From Sesamum alatum (Eukaryota; Streptophyta; Magnoliopsida; Lamiales; Pedaliaceae): a DNA stretch of 64,000 nt. A program made the translations under genes and the position numbers. Shown piece after piece: positions 1 through 16,092 of this stretch. Position 1 is the first letter of the stretch; every line of letters starts with the position of its first letter. The stretch spans positions 36,788,466 through 36,852,465 of the forward strand of contig JACGWO010000003.1 in assembly GCA_034509735.1 (NCBI GenBank), read 5' to 3'. A model generated the notes under the pieces. That model did not search any database. It saw only the letters and a program-made list of their open reading frames with translations, and had not been told where the DNA came from.

Positions 1-84
1 GAACACTCGGGATATTATTTTATAGCCACGAGTGTCTAGTTTTTCCAGCAGAACTGAAGTTCTAATATGTTATTATCCATTGCA

Positions 85-326
85 GGAGGAATTTATTAAA
101 TGTTTTGGATTTTCTAAAGCGGCCTAATGCAAGCACTCTTGTGTCCGGAACAAGAGATAGAGTGAATTTGCACGACAAATTCAAGAATGCCATTGAGGCG
201 TCTCTACCCGGATCCTTAGATGAGTTGATACAGAAAGCAGAGGAGAAAAAGCAGCAGCAGAAGAAACTTTCTTTCTGGGAGTCTGTTACTGATTCCAACG
301 TGGGCGCATTCAAGTTTTCCTTTTAG
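85..326 (+). CDS. Last exon of an unidentified gene (partial, C-terminal end)
   Basis: An acceptor (tccattgcag, ending at 85) opens an exon that reads in frame to a TAG at 324-326, giving about 79 C-terminal residues. The visible protein is charged and helical: LDFLKRPNAS, then VNLHDKFKNAIEASLPGSLD, then a Lys/Gln-rich run (EEKKQQQKK), ending in GAFKFSF. The Lys/Gln stretch could be a short coiled coil. The rest of the gene lies left of the window and I do not recognise the family. The exon phase and the absence of an ATG near the acceptor argue that this is a terminal exon and not a whole gene. The antisense frame at 62-313 is a shadow. Confidence 0.6.
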
Positions 327-616
327 GACTGCATCTAGCTCCACGGGACAAGCGATGCCGTAATGTTAACATTAGACCTTCACATTTTTTCAAGTTGTCA
401 CATTTCTTGCAACCATAGCAGAAAATCTGAGAAACGGTTGAGATTGGATTGCGTGTCCCGTTTCGTAAACAGCTTTCATGATAGATTAATCATTGATTTA
501 CCTCAACTTTTATTATCTTTGCACTTCTGTTCAGATTTTTCGAGGTAAATCCCGACATATATCTTTACCTACGCAACAGGTGATAGAGAAGTTGTGTAAG
601 AACCATCGTAGTACTT
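327..616. other. 3' flank of the first gene
   Basis: Downstream sequence of the gene ending at 326, probably its 3' UTR and polyadenylation region. I see no other gene or repeat here. It ends at the target-site duplication of the TIR element at 626. Confidence 0.4.
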
Positions 617-625
617 CAATTCTTT

Positions 626-1888
626 GGCTAAAATACATTTTACCCCGTGTGTTTTGAAAAATCAACTAAAAATCCCTCTGTGTTTTGAAAATAGGCGAAA
701 ATTCCCCTTGTGTTTTATAAAAGTCAGCAAAAAATATCCCTTCCGTCATAAATTGACTGAAGGTGTACTAAACGTGCGTGTTGTGCGAGTGAGGGTGATT
801 TCTAGCCCTTTTTTTTTGTCTTTTTTATGCAATTTTGACAAAAATACCCTTATGAAGGTCTATATGTTTGACTAAGTGCATTTTTGACTTGTTTTAAGTG
901 CTTTTTCTTTTTTCAGATTTTCATCTATGTAAAAAAATTAAATATATTTTTTTAAATATATTTACTTAAAAATAAAAAACATTTGAAATTTTATAATTTA
1001 AATTGAAATATCAAATTAATATCATAATACAAAGATTAATATAGTAAATTTACTTTTTAGATTTAAATATCTTAATAAATATAAATGTTAATGAACTATA
1101 ATAATTATATATTATTAATTTTAAATTATTATTTAATTAAAATATTTAAAAAAATTATCTTTATTTACCACAAATAATACTAAAATTAAAATCATTAAGT
1201 ATAAAAACTAAAATCTAACACTTTTTTAATTATTTTAAATTTAAAAATATTTAAATGAATTACTTTAAATTAATTAATTTAAATTCTTAGTTATTTTTAA
1301 ATTAAAAAAATCAAAACTAAAAAGTTAAAAAAAAAAAAAAAGAAAGGCCGTCGCCCCCTGCTGTGTACCCTATGGGCGACGACGACGTCGCCCAGAAAAA
1401 TCCTAGGCGACGGCATCGCCATTGAATCTGGGCGACGGCGAGTCGCCAAATGCAGGGTAACGACGTCGCCCGCCGTCCCCTTGGGCGGCAGGGGTGGGAG
1501 GGGAGGGGAGGGGGGTTTTGACTTTTAATTTATTTTATTAAATAATAATATTTATTTTTTATATTATATATTTTTAATTAATTAAATCTAACCATTAATC
1601 TTTTTGTAAATTTAAAATCTAACAGTCAAGATTAATTGATTAGATCTAACGGTTCTGATATAATAAATAAAAATCCAATGGTCATTAACATAAAGAATAA
1701 AATATAATAAATAAGGGCATAACGGTCAATTTTGTGAAAAAGTTAACGCCGTTATTGTTTTTTAACGGAGAGGGGCCATTGAGCTGACTTTTACAAAACA
1801 TAGGGGGTTTTTTTTTGCCTATTTTCAAAATATAGGGGGATTTTCAACTGATTTTTCAAAACATAGGAGAGTTTTATGCATTTTATCC
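626..1888. mobile_element. Non-autonomous Mutator-like (MULE) TIR element with GC-rich core
   Basis: The left end (626 to about 735) and the right end (about 1760-1888) are inverted repeats of about 110 bp. Both carry the pattern 'tgttttgaaaa..., bottom-strand-like C runs, ttttgaaaatagg'. The 9-bp CAATTCTTT flanks it directly on both sides (617-625 and 1889-1897). A 9-bp duplication is the Mutator hallmark. The middle has a very AT-rich part (890-1340) followed by a GC-rich core (1347-1515) made of repeated, mutually inverted GGCGACG/CGTCGCC words. No transposase reading frame is present, so it would be non-autonomous. Confidence 0.85.
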
Positions 1889-1897
1889 CAATTCTTT

Positions 1898-2248
1898 TGA
1901 CTGAAAAAAGTTAATGCAAAAATATTACTTTCAAGTTTTTAGTTCCATATGCAATTGAAGAAATTTGGAAAAATTTGTCGCTGCACTTAGTGAAAGATTT
2001 GCAGAAATTTGTTTCATGCCGAATGTAATTATTCTGCAGATTGGATTTTCTATTTAAAATTATATTCCAATTTTTATTTAAATCAATAACACGCCATATG
2101 TATAAAATTTGAATGCCAATACGATGTCAATCCCAATTGGAAGAACTAGTTGTTAATTGAAAATCTTCTATTTTCAATTATAGAATTTACATAATTACGT
2201 TTGAGTTCAAAATACATTCAAATTAAATTCAATCCATCAAGATGCATT
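1898..2248. other. Gene-free AT-rich spacer
   Basis: AT-rich sequence between two TIR elements. I see no gene, RNA or repeat structure in it. Confidence 0.4.
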
Positions 2249-2258
2249 TTATATACTA

Positions 2259-2787
2259 GGGATAATTACACTGTCCTCCCTTAAGTTATGACGTAATTAC
2301 ACATGAAAATTCGCGATTTGAAAAGTTATATTTAGTATCCATAATGTTTGTTTCCTATCTAACAAATAGATTCATCTGTTAATTAAAATTTATAGAATTT
2401 GCTGATATTAACAAAATAATTGAATGAAAATCCATCTTTACCCTTAATTAATTTATTATAAATTTATGGCAGATCAAACAATTTTTTTCTGGTCAAACTA
2501 CTCTTATAAGAATAAAGATTTATCTCCTCATATGCATTAGCGTATGAAGATGTATAAGAATAGTTTGGTTAGAAAAAGATTTTCTTGACTTGCAAATATT
2601 CAGTAATAAGGTGATCGGGATAAATAGGGATTTTCACAATTTTTTTACTAATATCAGTAAATTCAGTGAATTTTGACTAACGGGAGATTTATTTATTAAA
2701 CGGAAAACAAACGTCAATGATACTAAATGTAATTTTTCAAACTAACATCTAAAGATACAAAATCTTAGAAGGACGGTGTAATTATCC
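2259..2787. mobile_element. TIR element (MULE-like MITE)
   Basis: It begins GGGATAATTACACTGTCCTC and ends with the inverse (ggacGGTGTAATTATCC). The arms pair over roughly 100 bp, for example 'tttagtatcc' against 'ggatactaaa'-like sequence. Flanks are TTATATACTA (2249-2258) and TTATATATTA (2788-2797), a 10-bp duplication with one mismatch. There is no coding capacity. Confidence 0.75.
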
Positions 2788-2810
2788 TTATATATTATGC
2801 ACGATCCATG

Positions 2811-2835
2811 ATATATATATATATATATATATATA
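2811..2835. repeat. (AT)n microsatellite
   Basis: Uninterrupted AT dinucleotide run of about 12 units. Similar runs occur near 11058, 15167, 16489, 34426 and 49144. Confidence 0.9.
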
Positions 2836-3794
2836 AAATAAAAAGGTATCAAAAGGACAATCATACTACGAAATATAAAAATAATGAAATTAAAACATTT
2901 GACAACAAAATGAATTACTAACTTTTGCCGTAAATAGATACAAAACTAAAAGATTATTACAAAAAATAATGAAGTTGATGAATTATAGTACCAATCTTGC
3001 GTGCTCCCACAAAAGCTAGCTTGTGACGCAAAATCAGGGCAAGAAATATTTTTGTGACCAAATATAGTTTGTCTAGGCAGCGGCTCCATGCACGCATTTG
3101 CATGAAAGTTTACGTGATCTCATAAAAGCGTTTCGGGCCGCTTAATTGCGTTGAATTTAGAATATTTGGGTGAAATTTCGAAAACGGATTGGGAATCCGA
3201 ACCAGTTGAATGAATTGAAATTGAATGATCCATTCATGTCATTCACCGAGTTAACTCGCCTACTCACTTAATGCTTTCCACAAATTTCTCACTGCTTTTC
3301 GGTTTTCCCCCTTGCCCTTGATCATCTTTCTGTACATCTTTCTTCATTCACTTTTTCTCGCCCAATGAGCGTGCGTTTCTTTCAATTTGACCTTCAAATT
3401 TGATTGTTAAATCGCAGATGCCAGAGGATTTGTCACCATTGATTTGTCCTTGTGTTGTTTATCTTTGATTCGGCTTCAAAGTTGGATTGTGTTTCTTGTG
3501 CTGTGAATTGGGCTCCGAACAATTCATGCTTGTTGTTACTTCCAGGATTTATAGAGCATTTGATGGTTTTCTGCTTCAATTAATGTTGAAGGTTGCATCT
3601 TATTGGGGTTATCAGTTTGATATATTCGTGGACGGGATCATATATGCTTTTCAGGGCAAAATTGAGGGTTTCGTGGAGGTGGGCGGGTTGTTGATCCGAT
3701 CTTAAAGCTTGAACATTTTGATGGATCAATAAATGCAGGTTTAAATGGTGAAATTCAAGAAGGGTAGGGATTTGTAGAGATTAGATAGCGTTTG
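2836..3794 (+). promoter_or_regulatory. Upstream region and 5' leader of the CPK gene
   Basis: The sequence turns from AT-rich to a pyrimidine-rich, transcript-like leader from about 3290, with TTTTCCCCC and CTTTCTTCATTC tracts. The leader is about 400-500 nt long. It contains the gtttcttgtgctg region and a possible 5'-UTR intron acceptor (aaatgcag) near 3738. The start codon at 3795 is preceded by other ATGs in the leader that open only short frames. The exact transcription start cannot be read from sequence. Confidence 0.4.
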
Positions 3795-8991
<5,197 letters not shown>

Positions 8992-9351
8992 CCCAGTAAT
9001 CCTTGCAAAACGTTACGTTTCTAGTTTTGTAAATGCCGTTGTATCAAAGGGGAACAGCAAAAGTTGAGTTCATCATGTGTAAAGATTAGTCAGGACTACA
9101 GCAGGACAGTGAGGTTTGTATGGCTTTTAGTTCTTGTCGATTTTGTATCTTTTGTTCATTAATAGGTTGTTTTTGTTCAGGATATTTATTACCTATAGTT
9201 CAATTTTATTCTATACTTTTTCTTATGTGAGTTAGCCTTTTCACTGATCATTTATAGTAACATGATTATCATTTAATGTAAATACCTGAATTCTTGAGTT
9301 CCCTTTTCACTTAACCAGAGGACATGAGATTGAATGCTGGAAATAGAGACG
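8992..9351. other. 3' UTR and downstream flank of the CPK gene
   Basis: Sequence after the CPK stop, with T-rich, polyadenylation-like stretches around 9130-9230. No gene seen. Confidence 0.4.
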
Positions 9352-9450
9352 GTCAGGAAGTTTGCCTAAAAACAGTTACCCTTAAAAGATTGTGTAATAG
9401 CTCACTGAATCGAGCGCTCTTGCACTGAAGATGAATGAGGCTAAGCGACC
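9352..9450 (+). pseudogene. Nuclear insertion of plastid 23S rRNA (NUPT), decayed
   Basis: The segment contains GTGTAATAGCTCACTG, then TCGAGCGCTCTTGC, then GAAGATGAATGAGGCTAAGC. This is the highly conserved domain-II region of plastid/bacterial 23S rRNA. It is preceded by a match to the plastid 'ccaggaggtttgcctagaag' stretch. Against my recollection of the plastid sequence most differences are G to A or C to T, the usual decay of organelle DNA methylated in the nucleus. The match fades on both sides, so only about 100 bp survive. It is far too short to be a working rRNA. Confidence 0.8.
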
Positions 9451-9521
9451 CTCTCCCCTCGCATCCAAATCTACCCTAAACTTGCCCTAGATAATATCTA
9501 TAAGTATTGTTCATTTATTTA

Positions 9522-9936
9522 TGGGTGAATTACAATAACCTCTCCTGAAGTTTGGTATAATTATGAATACCTCTCATTGTTTCAAAATTTACAAATATCC
9601 CTCTAAGGTTTGTAAATTTTAATCAAGGGTCTGAAATGTTCAATTTTACTCTTAATTTTTTTTTTAAATTGTAGAAAAATCAGCCGAGGCAAATTACATT
9701 ATTGCTCATCTGTGTAAAAAATGTAAGAAATCTCTACTTGCGTATTTTTGTCAAAAATATTTTAAAAAATTTTAAAAATAATTTAATTTGCATAAGGGCA
9801 TTTTGGTCAGTTCACCGATAAAATGGATCAAAATGGGTTATTTGTTAGATGGTTACAAACTTCAGGGGGATATTTGTAATTTTTAAAACAATGAAGGGGT
9901 ATCCGCAAACCTCAAGGAAAGTTATTGTAATTCGCC
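9522..9936. mobile_element. TIR element (MULE-like MITE)
   Basis: The left end TGGGTGAATTACAATAAC is matched by the right end GTTATTGTAATTCGCC in inverse. The arms of about 110 bp share C-rich lines such as 'cctctcctgaagtttg' and its inverse. Perfect 9-bp ATTTATTTA duplications lie at 9513-9521 and 9937-9945. Length is about 415 bp and it is non-coding. Confidence 0.8.
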
Positions 9937-9945
9937 ATTTATTTA

Positions 9946-11590
9946 AAGCCATCATAATAGTTTACTAGATATTTATCAACCATAAATTTAATCTTTTTAA
10001 ATAACAATATCAATAAATTGAAGAAAAAAAATGGATCTTACCAATTAGACCCATCGATTTCAAAGGTGTACCTGTCTCCGATCTATCATGTTGTCATACA
10101 TAGTCATTGTATTACAATTACATTCGAGGATAACAATATAAAAACACTATATTAATGGAATATTTTGAAGGGAGGATTAAATGAGAAAGCCAAAAGCAGT
10201 AGTATTAAATGTTGATCAAGATATGTTAATTTGGTTGAGCTTCAAATACCTTTTCTTGCCAATTTTCCTTCACACATGATGGGCTAATGCTCATGACATT
10301 CAACCTACCACACCTTTACATTTCATCTTATTCACTTTGTTTTTTTTTTTTTTTGGTTAAATACACTTTGCCCCCGAATAATTCTTGATGTAATATTTGC
10401 CTCCTAAACTAATAAATGTAACACTTTCTCCCTAACACTAAATATTTGGACAATATTAATTCAAAAGGCTTTTCTTTTAGCAATAATTTTTTTCTATAAT
10501 TTTATCTCGATTTCATAATTAATAAATATTATTACATCATTTGAACCAAGTCAAGATTATAGCCAACTTGCATATATTGAAAATTCGAGTGGTTAAATAT
10601 TTTATTTTATTTTATCAATCTCAGCAACTCATGAAATGCTATTAATATATCAATTTAGCAACATATTCTTTAATATCACTGCGGAAAATAGATATGATCA
10701 ATTGCTTCATTGGTTTCAAGAAACTCTATTATTTGTTCGATGTAAATTTAAAATTTAATAAATTTTATTTTTTGTATTATATATAAAAAGAGAAAATAAT
10801 AAAATATAACGAGTAAGACCCAGATCTATTTCAATCTTTTGGGCATAACTTTCAACATGAAATTACCATATAGAATATTCTTAATTATATATATGTAGAT
10901 CCTTTAGGATATTTAAATTGCATAGATATTCTTAAAGTATATTTCTTTCTATTCTCCTATAATGTATATATACACGTAAATGTACAAATCATCTTTATGT
11001 TCTTGTAATAAATACAACACATGTACAATAAATCATGAACTATAATCTTACAACATTATATATATATATATATATAATATTGGTATATACTAAAAATATA
11101 TAAAGACAAGGCATAATAAATGAGGGTTTGCAAGAAGATGAGCTTTTATATTTGATTGCTGTCCTCCCCTACGTACCCTTATCATCTGGATCCATCACAC
11201 TTCTATGGACACAGTTCACCTAAGTTAATCTACGACACTACCTTTCATTTGTTGTTTCCACAAATGACAATTTCATTACCTTTTCATTTCATGTGTCTCC
11301 ACTCTTACCATTCTCATCATCTCCATGACACATTCACTACCAGACATTTTCTTCCTTTTTATTTTCTTTTGTCCTTCTCTTCCTATTATCCTTTTCTTTT
11401 TCATGCAATTAAGAGGACAAAAAACACTACTTTGGATTTAAACTCTAAGAAAACGAAATACTTTTTTATTTATTTTTGTAATTTTTAGAAGGGGATCAAA
11501 AGCTTATTATTGTAGTAGAAGTTAGTACGCGTGTTTACTTGTTGTACGTAAATCTGCTCGTGATTTTACCACATATATTTGAATTTATGA
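9946..11590. other. Gene-free AT-rich region
   Basis: AT-rich DNA with a T run (about 10338-10355) and an AT run (about 11058-11075). At 10358-10440 there is one arm that looks like the end of another TIR element (GGTTAAATACACTTTGCCCC), but I found no partner arm. The CT-rich frame at 11156-11488 has no protein-like composition. Confidence 0.4.
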
Positions 11591-11602
11591 TTGGATTAAT
11601 TA

Positions 11603-12097
11603 AGGGTGTCTTGAGGTTAGGTTAAAATACACAAATATTTCTTTTTTTACAATTACAAATATACATTTTGATGTTATAGTTATAATTACAACTACTCTCA
11701 AATATTTACGTGCAAAGCTTACACAAACACCCTTTAAGGGGTTTTGCTGTAATTTACGGGAAAATTACTTTTTTGGTCCCTTAGGGTCATTTTTTATTTG
11801 ATCTCATTTGTTGCATTTGTCTCACATTTAGTCTAATTTGTTCAAATTTTTCTCAAATTTGGTCCCAAACAGTATTTTCCGTCAAATTGTTAACAGAACC
11901 GTCAAGTCTATTATTGGGGCAAGACTCTGCCACTGTTGACGGCTCCGTTAATAATTTGACGGAAAATACTGTTTGGGATTAAATTGGAGAAAAATTGAAT
12001 AAATGAGATTAAATATGAGACAAATACAATAAATAGGATTAAATCAAAAGAAGCCCTAAGATATGGGATCAAAATGAAATTTTTCCGTAATTTACCC
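11603..12097. mobile_element. Outer TIR element, interrupted by a second insertion
   Basis: Once the inner element (11758-12086) is removed, the right end reads ...AGCAAAACCCCTTAAAGGG in inverse, with terminus GTAATTTACCC. The left end contains GGTTAAAATACACAAATA. A 12-bp direct repeat TTGGATTAATTA lies at 11591-11602 and 12098-12109. The left terminus does not align perfectly, so the left border is approximate. Confidence 0.5.
11758..12086. mobile_element. Inner foldback MITE nested in the 11603-12097 element
   Basis: The element is almost a complete palindrome. GGGAAAATTACTTTTTTGGT on the left pairs with the inverse of ...CATTTTTCC on the right, and arms such as ACAGTATTTTCCGTCAAATT and AATTTGACGGAAAATACTGT meet near the centre (about 11870-11970). 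The 9-bp GTAATTTAC flanks it at 11749-11757 and 12087-12095. The duplicated target is the end of the outer element, which shows the order of insertion. Confidence 0.85.
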
Positions 12098-12109
12098 TTG
12101 GATTAATTA

Positions 12110-12724
12110 GTGAGCGGAGATAGTTATGACACCATTTAATTAATTATTCAATGATTAAGTTTTATTTTAATTTCTGGAATAAAAGTGGATATTCATTCAT
12201 TATATATTATGTGTGAAGTTTGGACATCAATGAGGAAATAAAAGAAAAATTGAAATGATTGAACATTAATTAAACATAATAATGGTAATAAAAAGACATG
12301 GATAGTCATCCATCCATCCATAATGGCACTAAAAAAATCAAAAGTGGAAAATGTGGATTTGAGTGGGAGCAAGAATGTAAAGGCGTTATTGGTGATTATA
12401 TGTTGTAATCATCAGAGAATCGTGATTGTCGAAAACACGTGGACGCTGTAAAAAGCGGGTAACTGATTTTTGGTAACACGTGTGTGGACAAGTGTGGGGA
12501 TTGAATGGAGGTGTGTCCACTGTCCAGTCCACCCACCACCCTCAGCCACTGCCTACCGTCCCCACTCCGTCTCTGTCACGTGCTTTGGCCGGCACCGCCA
12601 CTTTTCCCACTACACCCTATACCAGAGACAACAAAAGAGAGAGAACACTCCTCCACCCCTTCATTTACCCCTTTTTACAAATTTGGTCCTTACATTTACC
12701 AAAACTAAGATATTTGCTTGATAT
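12110..12724. promoter_or_regulatory. Orphan promoter-like block with three G-boxes
   Basis: Non-repetitive sequence with three CACGTG cores at 12436-12441, 12477-12482 and 12577-12582, followed by a C-rich then CT/GA-rich stretch (12500-12660) that resembles a leader. CACGTG is the known binding core of bZIP (ABRE) and bHLH factors. No open frame with protein-like content follows: the frames at 12470-12728 overlap one another and look random. It could be a distal control region of the ABCG22-like gene, a decayed promoter or a non-coding transcript. Confidence 0.3.
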
Positions 12725-12733
12725 TTAATAACA

Positions 12734-12988
12734 GGGTAAATTACGTTGACATCATCTGATGTTAGACTTAATTGTATCAATACTTCATATTTTTTGTAAA
12801 ATTATAGCTGTGTCGTCTAAGGAGTGTTAGTGTAATATTTTTTAGAGGGTATTATTTAAGTTTTGCTTTTAAATAGGGGTTGTTGTAATACGACTATAAT
12901 CTCAGGGGGTATAATTATAAACTTACAAAAAAATGAGAGTGTTTGTATATGTTAATATAGTTTCGAGGGGTGTCACTGTAATTAACCC
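12734..12988. mobile_element. TIR element (MULE-like MITE)
   Basis: Ends GGGTAAATTACGTTGACATC and, in inverse, GGGTTAATTACAGTGACACC. The flanks TTAATAACA (12725-12733) and TTAATAATT (12989-12997) match at seven of nine bases, a worn 9-bp duplication. About 255 bp, non-coding. Confidence 0.7.
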
Positions 12989-13037
12989 TTAATAATTTTA
13001 CACAAAAGCAAAAGTAAGAGAAGCCATATACATTTAA

Positions 13038-13282
13038 TGGGTAAATTACAACAAAGTCCTTCAAATGTTTGACATTATTATAAATATCCCTCGTTGTTTG
13101 AAAAATTATAAATAACTTCTAAAAACAATGATAGTTTAACAAATATCCTCCTGTGACAGTCCATTTATTTATTATACAATCATTAATTTTAAAAGATATT
13201 TGTAATTTTTCAAATAATAAAAAAGTGTTTGTAATTATGAGTTATGACAAATGTTATGAAAGTGCATTACAATTGACACTTT
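13038..13282. mobile_element. Probable TIR element remnant
   Basis: It starts GGGTAAATTACAACAAAG and ends with an approximate inverse near 13265-13282. The arms share 'tataaatatccctcgttgtttgaaaaattata' against 'gatatttgtaatttttcaaataat'-type sequence. No clean target duplication was found, so the borders are uncertain. Confidence 0.45.
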
Positions 13283-13768
13283 ATGTAAATAACCTTATAG
13301 GAAAATAATTATTTAGGTCCAAGAAATATTTTTTTGTTAAATTGGTATGAAACATGGCATTCTATCACTCATGATTGTCATCCGGCTAGATATGAATTTA
13401 TTAAGATCATTTCATTTAAAAAAGTGTATTTTTATCCTATAATTTTGGGAGTAACACTTTTGGTTGGTGTACTCTCGTTCAATTTTATAATTGAGGAGAG
13501 TAATTTAGAAAAATAATTAACAAATTTGGTTCAATTTCCGTTACAAAATACCAATTTTGCTCGGAAAAGAAAAAAGAGTTATCAATTGTCAAACATAAAT
13601 TTTGCAGGAAACATTGGCATTTTCTTGATAGAAATTGGACCAAATGTTTTTGTTTTAATTATTTTTATCAATTGCAAAATTGAATTCGAAATGGAACAAA
13701 AGTGTCACCCCACTCAACTACAGTACGAAAATACAATTTCCTATTATATTTCTAGTTGTTTCACTATT

Positions 13769-14185
13769 AAGGATGGCAACGGGGCGGGTCTGGTACGAGT
13801 TTGCCAAAACCCGATACCCGCCCCGCCAAGAAAATCCCAAACCCGGGACCGGTCAGGTTGGACCCGATGGACCCGGTTAGTATTTTTAAAATTTTAAAAA
13901 AATATACATTTTTTAAAATTACACTACCATAACTTTATAAGTATGAGACAATAATAATATTGAAAGGTTAACATATTTTTTGTAAATTTATATGTGATGT
14001 TTTAGCATTGAAATATTAAAAGTTTCAGGAAATATGTTACTTATATAAACATTAAAATATTTATAAAGTATTTATATCTTTATTTTAATTTATAAAACTA
14101 TTAAGTTTGTCTTATATATAAGTATAACTAAATTATACATTTTTTATGTGTATAAATATATTTTATATAAATATATGAAAAAATA

Positions 14186-14230
<45 letters not shown>

Positions 14231-14358
14231 CGGGCGGGGCGGGGCGGGTCCAAACCCCTAAGACACGGACCCGGCCCGAGACCTGTTTAATGCATCAAAA
14301 CCCGCTCCATTCGGAGCAGGAGCGGGTCTGGGTTAGACCCGGACCCATTGTCATCCCT
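13769..14358. mobile_element. GGGATGGCAA-type non-autonomous DNA transposon
   Basis: The left end GGATGGCAACGGGGCGGGTC and the right end, in inverse GGGATGACAATGGGTCCGGG, are GC-rich inverted repeats full of CGGGTC words. They enclose an AT-rich middle (13880-14230). This terminal motif is common in plant genomes. I could not settle a target duplication, so I do not assign a superfamily. Confidence 0.65.
14187..14230. repeat. (TAA)n microsatellite
   Basis: Trinucleotide run of about 14 units inside the GGGATGGCAA-type element, directly next to its right GC-rich arm. Confidence 0.9.
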
Positions 14359-15225
14359 ATCAGACGTTATATGCTGATAATTAAGCCCTAATTTTATGGG
14401 TCTATTATGCACATAAGTGGGAATAAATATATACTTCACTCAACATAGAAAAAGCAATAAAAACAAGAGATAATTACATTTACATCCTCTGACATACGAC
14501 TATCTATACAAATCATTTTTATCTTTTCAAAAATTACACATACACTACTAAAAAATATCAATATCATTTACATATACTATCTAAATTATACATCAACAAT
14601 ATTACACAAATTATCATTATTTTTTTGCTGTCATTGATAATTTCTGTAATTACAAAAAACACAAAGATAATTTTTATAAATAAACCATAAATTAGAATTT
14701 ATTCCTAAAAACAAGGAAGTATTAGTAGGTGAGGTTGAACATTATTATAGGTAAGTGCAGAAGGAGTATGAAGACACACACTAGGAGTCATGGCAGGAAC
14801 ATGTCTTATCCAACCCACCAACAATGTCCTTTCTGGGACACATTTTGTACCACCATTATTATTTCATATAATTCTAATCCAAATCTCACTTATTATTGAT
14901 GTATAATCCCTCCAATCAATCGCAACTGACAACTGGTTCTTTTGGATTATACCCTTCCATTTCTACATTCATCCACATTGCCGCGAAATGACCATTTTAC
15001 CCTACATTTTCCATGCTATTGACGACAAAGGGCCGCCTTCCGATGACACAGTTCATATTCAATTCACATCTTTCTAATATGAACTTGTGTTACAACTATA
15101 TTACTCTTGGAATATCAATATATAGAATCCACCCCATCAATATATTAAAGGATTTTATAAACATGATATATATATATATATAACAAAATTATAATAAAAA
15201 AATAAATCAAATCATGTCTTAGTAT
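14359..15225. other. Gene-free region
   Basis: Mixed sequence with one TIR-like arm at about 14467-14600 (GATAATTACATTTACATCCTC) whose partner is not clear. No gene seen. Confidence 0.35.
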
Positions 15226-15235
15226 AAAATTTTAA

Positions 15236-16082
15236 GGGAGAAACTAATTTTTGGTTTCATATATTAGCCTAGTTCAATTTTGGTCCCAATCATTATAAAA
15301 TCCCAATTTCAGGATAAATCTTTTGATTGGTTTTAATTTTTGTCCCAACGTCAAAAATTGATGGAAACGTTAACTTCTATTAAAATGAGGCACGTGTCCC
15401 TCACATGGTTCGTATTTTTAGGGAAATATATACATGTAATGACAAAAAAGACTGTGAAAATCTCAAATTAGGGTTTATACACGATTTTTTCTCTTCCTTC
15501 TTCGCCCAAATTCCGCTTCCATCTCTGGAAAAATGGAGTCAATAAGTGTTTTTGACTTCTACTAAAAAAATCTATCATGTGGTATTATGGTAAGAAAACA
15601 TCTTTAACACGAATTCACATCATATTTTTTCTTATCAAAATTTCGGGAAACATCAACATATTTTTCAAAATAAAAAAGAGGAAAACTTACAGTTAGCATG
15701 TTGGGGGAAATAATTGAACTTTTGTCTCAAAAGCTCATTCTTCTCGCAACAATCTGCTGCTCTTTCACTTCTTTGATGGGAGATTCGAAAAAAAAAAAAA
15801 AAAGAAGGGCTTACAAGGGTTTTTTGCAGAGGAAAGGGCAGAGATTTGGGGAAGAAATTAGGGTTATAAATCTGTGATTTTTTTCCAAATACGCAAGTTA
15901 TACGAACCATGTGAGGGACACGTGCCTCATTTTAACAGAAGTTAACGTTTTTAGTCAATTTTTTACATTGGGACCAAAATTGAGAAAAATCGAAAGATAT
16001 TGTCCTAAAATTGAGATTTTTATAATGATTAAAACCAAAATTAAAATACAACTAATATATAAGACCAAAAATAAAATTTACC
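15236..16082. mobile_element. Long-TIR MULE-like element
   Basis: The arms at 15236-15425 and 15893-16082 are inverted repeats of about 190 bp. The clearest shared stretch is ATGAGGCACGTGTCCCTCAC on the left and its inverse GTGAGGGACACGTGCCTCAT on the right. AAAATTTTAA flanks the element at 15226-15235 and 16083-16092. The middle carries a small frame on the minus strand (15665-15910) and an A-run, but nothing recognisable as transposase. Confidence 0.85.
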
Positions 16083-16092
16083 AAAATTTTAA

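Noticed and set aside
11156..11488. 110-aa His/Phe/Ser-rich frame
   Set aside because: Translation of CT-rich sequence without a domain, promoter or splice context.
12470..12728. Three overlapping frames in the G-box block
   Set aside because: They overlap in all three frames in C-rich DNA, which is expected by chance; none looks like a protein.
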